From positions 49,185,069 through 49,249,068 of the forward strand of contig CM075766.1 of the NCBI GenBank assembly GCA_037974665.1: a stretch of 64,000 nucleotides of DNA, read 5' to 3'. Below the pieces are notes generated by a model. It was not told where the DNA came from, ran no database searches, and saw only the letters and a program-made list of their open reading frames with translations. Numbering within the stretch: the first letter of the stretch is position 1; every line of letters begins with the position of its first letter. Shown in pieces: positions 58,422-64,000 of this stretch. The position numbers were made by a program, and so were the translations under genes. The DNA comes from Ehretia macrophylla. Taxonomy: Eukaryota; Streptophyta; Magnoliopsida; Boraginales; Ehretiaceae.

Positions 58422-59216
58422 TATTTTCTCCTTCTGTGGCTCTCACTAACTGATATTAGTAAAATGTGATGATTTTCCAGGAAGAGTCCATGAAATCTAC
58501 TTTACCTCATGTCTTGCTTCAAACTTGTATATTTAAGATTTTTCTTCTACTGTAAAACGAACCAAGCAAGTTACCTCACAGGAAGAGTCCATGAAATCTA
58601 CTTTACCTCATATCTTGTCTTACACACAAGTTAAAGACCATAATGGGAGATTGCTTACCCTCTGATCAATCCAAGCTTGTACCAATTGATTCAGATGCCT
58701 GTGATATTTGCATGCGCACATACGCGGCTGCTTACCCTCTGATCAATCCAAGCTTGTACCAATTGATTCAGATGCCTGTGATATTTGCATGCGCACATAC
58801 GCGGCACTCTTTTTACTTACAGATTTACAAGCGGCTGAAAACAACTTCAGGATAGAGCGGAATGAAGTGAGAGATCTGAATGGAAAATATAGATGCTCGC
58901 AGGCATAAAATGGCATCTGATCAAAGCAAGTTAATAATGTAAACGCACAATTAAGACTTGCATTTCAAGAACGAAAGAGAGGTCATTAAGTGAAAGCTTC
59001 TTCTTTATCATCGTAATCAGTGGTCGTGCATTACATCAATCATATAACAATACAAATCTGGACGCTCTTGGAGCATGTTACAGTTTTCTGCTATAAGGAA
59101 GTACCCTGTGAGTGACTCTTGAGCTGTACCAAGGACCTACGATGTGAGGCGATCTGAAGAATTATCACCTATGTTGAAAGGATAATACTGAGAATAAAAA
59201 GGGCCATGATCAAGAA
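58422..59216. other. SEP1 3' flank with tandem duplications
   Basis: AGGAAGAGTCCATGAAATCT and its next 20 bases occur at about 58480 and 58581 (period 101). A separate 87-bp duplication is listed at 58652-58805. The two genes converge here. Confidence 0.6.
58652..58805 (+). repeat. 87-bp tandem duplication
   Basis: Two near-perfect copies, 58652-58738 and 58739-58805 (the second ending at CATACGCGG, about 20 bases short of a full unit). The unit starts TGCTTACCCTCTGATC. The 29-codon period makes ORFs that look repetitive, but I see no gene. Confidence 0.85.
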
Positions 59217-61485
59217 TCAGATATCCATTGATTGAGGCCTGGACAAAGCTTTCGAATTTTTCCTTTTTTCTTTCTTTTTTCCACCTTTCTTATCCATTCT
59301 CTTTGGCTTCTCCTCAACAACAGGCTGCGTGCTCTGCAAATGCTGATAAATGGCAGCCAAGGGATCGGACTGGAAAACAGGATGGTTGATAACGGCCTTC
59401 AACTGATTCCCCTCCTTCAACCTAAACAAATGAGTCTTATGTATCAGGAACAGTCACGTTGGCCCAAAAAAAAAAAAGAGAGAGAGGGAGAGAGAGAGAG
59501 AGAGAGAGAGAACTAAATAACAGGAAAGAATCAGTAAAATGAAGAATAGACAAATAGCAAGTGAAACTCACACAAGGTTCTGCCTGGTTTTGCTATTCAG
59601 TTTAAATGAAGTAGGTTTTGGTTCCTTCTGAGCCTCCAATTCGGGAAGGTAGTCTGAGAGGGAAGAAAGGTCATATGCCTTCAACTTCTTTTGTCGCTGA
59701 CTTAGTTTCTTCTTCTGGTAGAGCAAAAATTACTTTAGCACCGTTAAGTAGGCGTACCATTGTTTGAGAATAAGTACTACTCGATGCATAGAAAAGCTTG
59801 AACAAGTAAGATAAATAAACCTTTGATGGTCATTAGCAAATATCCATCCTTTAGTTAATATAAAAATTCTAAGGTCCAAAACATCAAAATAATTCTAAAA
59901 CCTTCAGTTACATTGTTTCAATCCTCATTATATCTATAAACATAACCTTTGCTGCAAACTTCTACAATGACTGAACACCCCCTATATTAGCAATAATCCA
60001 CAATACACCAGCACTTATGTCCTCGATGTCTTTTAGAAGTAGCATGTAAAGTTGCAAAGATCAAATTATTCGTCAAAGCAGCAATCAATCACCAACTAAT
60101 GTGACATAACCAACGAATGGTGATCAAATACCATGATCTGACAAAAGCACATTGAAACAAATCATCAAAGCGTTGACAAAATTATAAAGTGTACCCAAAA
60201 TTTTTCACCAGCCTTAGCTTTCACAATAATTTCATACACTACCTATTTAGCTAACAAACATGTGATAAGAGTGGTTAATCAACCTCCAGACGGCAAATAC
60301 AAAGCAAAAACCTGTGAAGGTTCATAAAAACTATATGCTATTGAAATAAATTAACTTATACAAGTAAAGCATCGGCATCTGACACAGATATGTAAAGAGA
60401 ATGAGATTTATTTTAAAAACATAGTTGATCTCAATGAGTAGAAAAGCATAGTTCCAAGTCCTCTTCCACTAATCTCTTTCTTTTTCTCTCAAGAGCTTTT
60501 GATAAGGAACATATAGGGATAGAATGAAAACCGTATTAAACGTTACAATTTGTTATGGTTTTGGGATTTCCATATACCATACCATTAACATAGGATTAGT
60601 TATCAATTAAGTACTAATTTGGTTTTCTCTTGTAAAGCCTACACAAAGCGCTTGAGTACATATCGGAGTAAGCAGTGAATATGTCAGAATTGAAATAAGG
60701 TTGTCCTTATCCTTTACTGTTCCTCCAAAATCTCCTCTCATTGTTTCTTTTCTTTTTTTCTCATATTCTTCCATCGTCATTGTTCTTGCCAATGGATCCT
60801 ATATCGGCATCTCCATCCCTCTATTTCATTCCCCCAACACCCTCCCCCTGCTGGTCTCTCAATTAACGAAAGATTTCACCAAATCAAGCAGTCTTTCGAT
60901 CTTCTGCTCTTGCCCTTCAATAGTCACTTGTGCATTCGTTAGTAATTCTCATGTATCCACATGGCACTGAACTTCACAAACTGATGAATCTTGTCGGTAA
61001 ATTAAATTAATTTTTTATACAGAAAAATTAAAATCGTTATATATGAGCACAGAATAAAAAATTATACCAACATTCACCAAAAAAAAAAAAAAAAGCATTT
61101 TTCCAATAATTTAAAAAGTCAAAAAATAAACTTGCGTCGATGAAAACATGGTACCTTAGCAATCGTCTTCTGGGCGCTTAATGTTGCAACTGACTCTCTA
61201 ACCTCTACAAATTAAAAAATAAATATAAAATAAATAAAATAAAAACAACGATTCGTATAGAATGAAAAAAAAAGCACGAAATTGAATACTAAAACGAATT
61301 AAAAGCATAATTATGAAGACTTACTAGAATAAAAATCCAGCTTCTTTTGAAATTTACGCTCCGCTTTAGTATCTGCATCACTTCTGAATTAAAAAAAAAG
61401 AAGTAAAAATTAGAGCGAGGAAGGGAAATAAAAAATCTAAAAAAAATACAAATATCAAAATTTACCTTGCGCTAGTCTTCCCCAT
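59217..61485 (-). CDS. Ribosome biogenesis protein SLX9-like, 5 exons
   Basis: Exons on the minus strand: 61485-61466, 61380-61325, 61204-61155, 59714-59572 and 59421-59217, all GT-AG, total 157 residues. It starts MGKTSASDADTKAERKFQKK. The middle is very basic (IAKKKKLSQRQKKLKAYDL), then LSDYLPELEAQKEPKPTSF, SKTRQNLVLKEGNQLKAVIN with HPVFQSDPLAAIYQHLQ, and a Lys-rich tail (KGGKKKEKRKNSK). This matches the plant SLX9-like family, small nucleolar proteins linked to pre-40S rRNA processing. The KxRxNLxxxExxxFxxVxxHPxFxxDPL-like signature is the main basis. Four small exons would be missed by ORF calling. Intron 3 is 1.44 kb. Confidence 0.83.
59477..59511. repeat. (GA)n microsatellite in an SLX9-like intron
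   Basis: About 17 GA units with one interruption, in the last intron. Confidence 0.9.
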
Positions 61486-64000
61486 AGTTGATAGAAATTA
61501 CTCTTTTTTATGTTATTTATGAAATTTTTGATTGATTAATTACGTGTTCTAAATTCATGTGAAGGGCTTTTCTGAAAGGTTTTAGAATGAAGGAAGGTTT
61601 GAGAGGGTTTTACTCTATGGGCTAGAAGATGGGGATATTTATTTCAGAGGCCCAAATACGGGTAACTCGGGGCCAGTGTTGTACTGTTAGAAATAATTTA
61701 AAGAAAATTTAGATTATAAATTTCGTGACGTTTTGTTACTTAAATTTACAAATTTATAATATAAAAGAGGATAAAATAACTAAAAAATGATAGAAAGTGG
61801 GATACAGTCCCATTTCTTTCTCCTCAAATATAGGAGTGTAATAACATATTGTTATAAACAGAAAATGTTGTGCTATGGATTGGGTTAAGAGTAAGCTGTG
61901 ACGCTAGGAGTTCTTTGCAATGAGATAGAGAGGGACTCACAATTTGCAGCACACTGTTAACGTTCTCTCTCCCCCCAATCCAATTCTGTGAAAATATATC
62001 ACAAAGCAAACCTGGTCCTGTAGTGTGTAAACTGACTTGTAAATTATAGGTTAAACTAGTCTCTTAGAAAAAATTATAAAAATTATGGGTCATTGGTCTT
62101 GCATCCTCTACTCGAGAAAAACAAAAGAGGAAAAACAATCCCTCATACTGTTGGTGAATAATAATATCAACTAAACCTCCATTTAAATAAAAAAAAAGAA
62201 AAAGAAAAATGTATTTTGGTTCTCTATTTTTCTAATCCACACATACTTGCCTTCATAAGTTGTAATCAAAGAATTATTCCTTTTTCCATCAATTATTTTG
62301 TATTTTATATTTTCCCAAGTAAAAGAATACAACACAAACAAAAACCCTAGGCGAACAGCATCATGTGCTTCGAAGACCAAGAGGATATCTTTGTTCCAGT
62401 TGCGTAAGAAATCTTCTATAATTAAGAGGCAATTACTGTATGAAACTACTACTACTATATTTAAAATTGATATATTTTTTATTATTCCTCGACTACATTA
62501 ATTGTGGGACGACACTATTTTTTATTCAAATGTGTCACCTGTCGTGCTGTAATCGAACGAATTAAGTTTGTTTATGGCAAGGATTAATGATTGGATGGTC
62601 AATTATCTTCGATATTTTAAATTTTATCATCATAGATAACGCTGACTAAGCACGACTATCCACATATGTAATGTGAGAAATTTGGGACAATGTTGTATCG
62701 TTGAGTGAAAACTGTAACATTATCTTTTTTAACTTTGTTTAACGACAAGAGGGTTGGTCGTTGAACATATAATCTATATGCAGCTTAATGTTATTGGGGG
62801 AGTGTTAGGCTAAAGCATCTGCCAACTGGTTGTGCGTTGTATTGAAGAGAGACAACGGGAGTGAATTATCCTCTAAAATGATACGGGAACGTCAAATGTA
62901 AGAGAAATTCAAATGTTATAACACCAGTACGCCAGGAATCATCAGAAAAAGAAAGACTATCCGCCAAGAAATTGTATAACTTGGAGAAAGTATTCACTTT
63001 GCGTTCCCTAAGAAATAAGATTACAATAAATATCGTGCAGAAGGCTCTCGTCTGCAAAAAATAGATGCGCGCTTACGTCTTGGAGATTGACTTCTGTTGG
63101 TAAGTTCACATCTTCAGTAGTATCTCTATAGACTCTCAAAAGAATTGAGAGTTGCTCAATGATCTTTTCCTTAACAACATCTATGGTAACTGATGTTATC
63201 TTTGTTTCCATATTAAGGCTATTTATTTGATGGATCATTTGGTTAGTCCTAACGGCTACAAGAATAGCTACAGGCAGAGCCAAACCCATCCTAGAAACGA
63301 AATTAGCAACGAGTTGATCCATAATGAGTATTAGAAAAAAGTGCTCTTAAATAAGACCGCCAACTCGTATCCCGAAGATACAAGACAAGCAATCTCTTGT
63401 GTCGAAGTGTAGTGTGGTGAGGTTTTGCCTCACAGAAGGTTGGGAAGAAAGCAAAAACGAAACTAACGGAGATTGAGGTATACTCCGTGCTGCGAAACGG
63501 ATTCGGTCAGTACAATACTGAGTCTTATTGAGGCCATGAAGACGAACAACACTTTTAGCCTACCTGCCTATAGGGTTTCTTTCGATCTTGTACCCAGGGT
63601 TTGGTACACTTTACACCAAGCCAATCTGGACAAAGTGAAAAGTGGAATCGATTCGATCATTCAAGTCGAATAGCATTTATCTACACCGACCTACGTTAAC
63701 AGCTTTCTTCTCTTATGAAATTTTGATTTTATAGCAAACAATGATTATTTCAAACACCGTCTACTGTCCTACCAACTGATCAGTGGGTTTATGCCGCACA
63801 TAAACCGAGACCTGAGAAGGAGGCTATAGGAGAGAGTCCAGCATAACTGAAATCATCTAAGCTGACAAGGACCCTGAAAATGAGGATTATGAGTAAGAAG
63901 GCTTCAGTGAAGAGGAAAATACAGACTAAAGCAAAGAAGGCGACCAAAGGAAGGTCTGATGCTGAAGTACCCAGCAGAAGGTAAGGTTGGGAAAGACCAG
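61486..64000. other. Right end of window, no recognised gene
   Basis: AT-rich to about 62800, then more balanced composition. From 62820 the sequence holds several ORFs of about 60-105 codons, which I do not recognise: a minus-strand one at 63008-63322 and a plus-strand one at 63473-63673. They may be exons of a gene that continues beyond the window, a pseudogene, or organelle-derived sequence. Confidence 0.4.
63008..63322 (-). CDS. Unassigned ORF, 104 codons
   Basis: Begins MDQLVANFVSRMGLALPVAI, has one hydrophobic patch near the start, then a mixed charged stretch (IDVVKEKIIEQLSILLRVYR) and PTEVNLQDVSAHLFFADESL. Composition is protein-like and the ATG is well placed, but I know no family for it. 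There is no evidence of expression or splicing. It could be chance. Confidence 0.25.
   Translation of the reverse strand: MDQLVANFVSRMGLALPVAILVAVRTNQMIHQINSLNMETKITSVTIDVVKEKIIEQLSILLRVYRDTTEDVNLPTEVNLQDVSAHLFFADESLLHDIYCNLIS

Noticed and set aside
58643-58908. Repetitive ORFs after SEP1
   Set aside because: Created by the 87-bp tandem duplication in non-coding sequence. There is no start context or homology.

Overview
This window is plant nuclear DNA, almost certainly from a eudicot. The genes have short GT-AG introns in an AT-rich background, and about two thirds of the sequence is LTR retrotransposons of plant lineages (Ty3 Tat and Tekay types, Ty1/copia). I count six host genes plus one degraded gene copy: a reticulon-like gene (150-1644, +), an LRR receptor-like pseudokinase (34941-38878, +), an SGNH-type carbohydrate esterase with an early nonsense codon (39965-41249, +), a degraded second esterase copy (48862-49275, +), a plastid D-3-phosphoglycerate dehydrogenase (51270-54199, +), a SEP1-type light-harvesting-like thylakoid protein (56362-58421, +) and an SLX9-like ribosome-biogenesis gene (59217-61485, -). 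From memory, the order LRR kinase, esterase, PGDH, SEP1 is that of Arabidopsis At4g34220, At4g34215, At4g34200 (EDA9) and At4g34190 (SEP1), so the right half looks like an old collinear block stretched by transposons.

The left half is a nest of retroelements. The outer layer is a Tat-type Ty3 element (2702-31336) with both LTRs, a primer-binding region, a polypurine tract, a second (archaeal-type) RNase H and an antisense extra ORF. That antisense ORF keeps one frame through two GT-AG introns. Inside the outer element, between a truncated gag and a truncated protease, sit two related Tekay-type elements tail to tail: a plus-strand one without coding capacity (4175-11771) and a minus-strand one with gag, protease, reverse transcriptase, RNase H, integrase and chromodomain (11772-23827). 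Their facing LTRs are both truncated and fused. The 5' LTR of the minus-strand element carries an unrelated 2.6 kb solo LTR (21106-23739) with a perfect 5-bp target duplication. All of these coding regions are broken, mostly by nonsense codons.

The right half holds one more large element, a minus-strand Ty1/copia (41716-48511, target duplication GTTAT) lying between the two esterase copies. Its leader contains a tRNA-like pol III promoter (A and B boxes), probably a SINE head. Small inverted-repeat elements lie in the kinase promoter region, the kinase intron and the PGDH/SEP1 spacers. Beyond 61.5 kb I recognise nothing with confidence.

The host genes are neighbours rather than a pathway: ER shaping, cell-surface signalling, esterase chemistry, plastid serine synthesis, thylakoid photoprotection and ribosome biogenesis. 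I found no operon-like system, CRISPR or defence cassette. The unusual biology is in the retroelements, chiefly the antisense spliced ORF and the element fusion, and in lesions of the esterase and reticulon genes.
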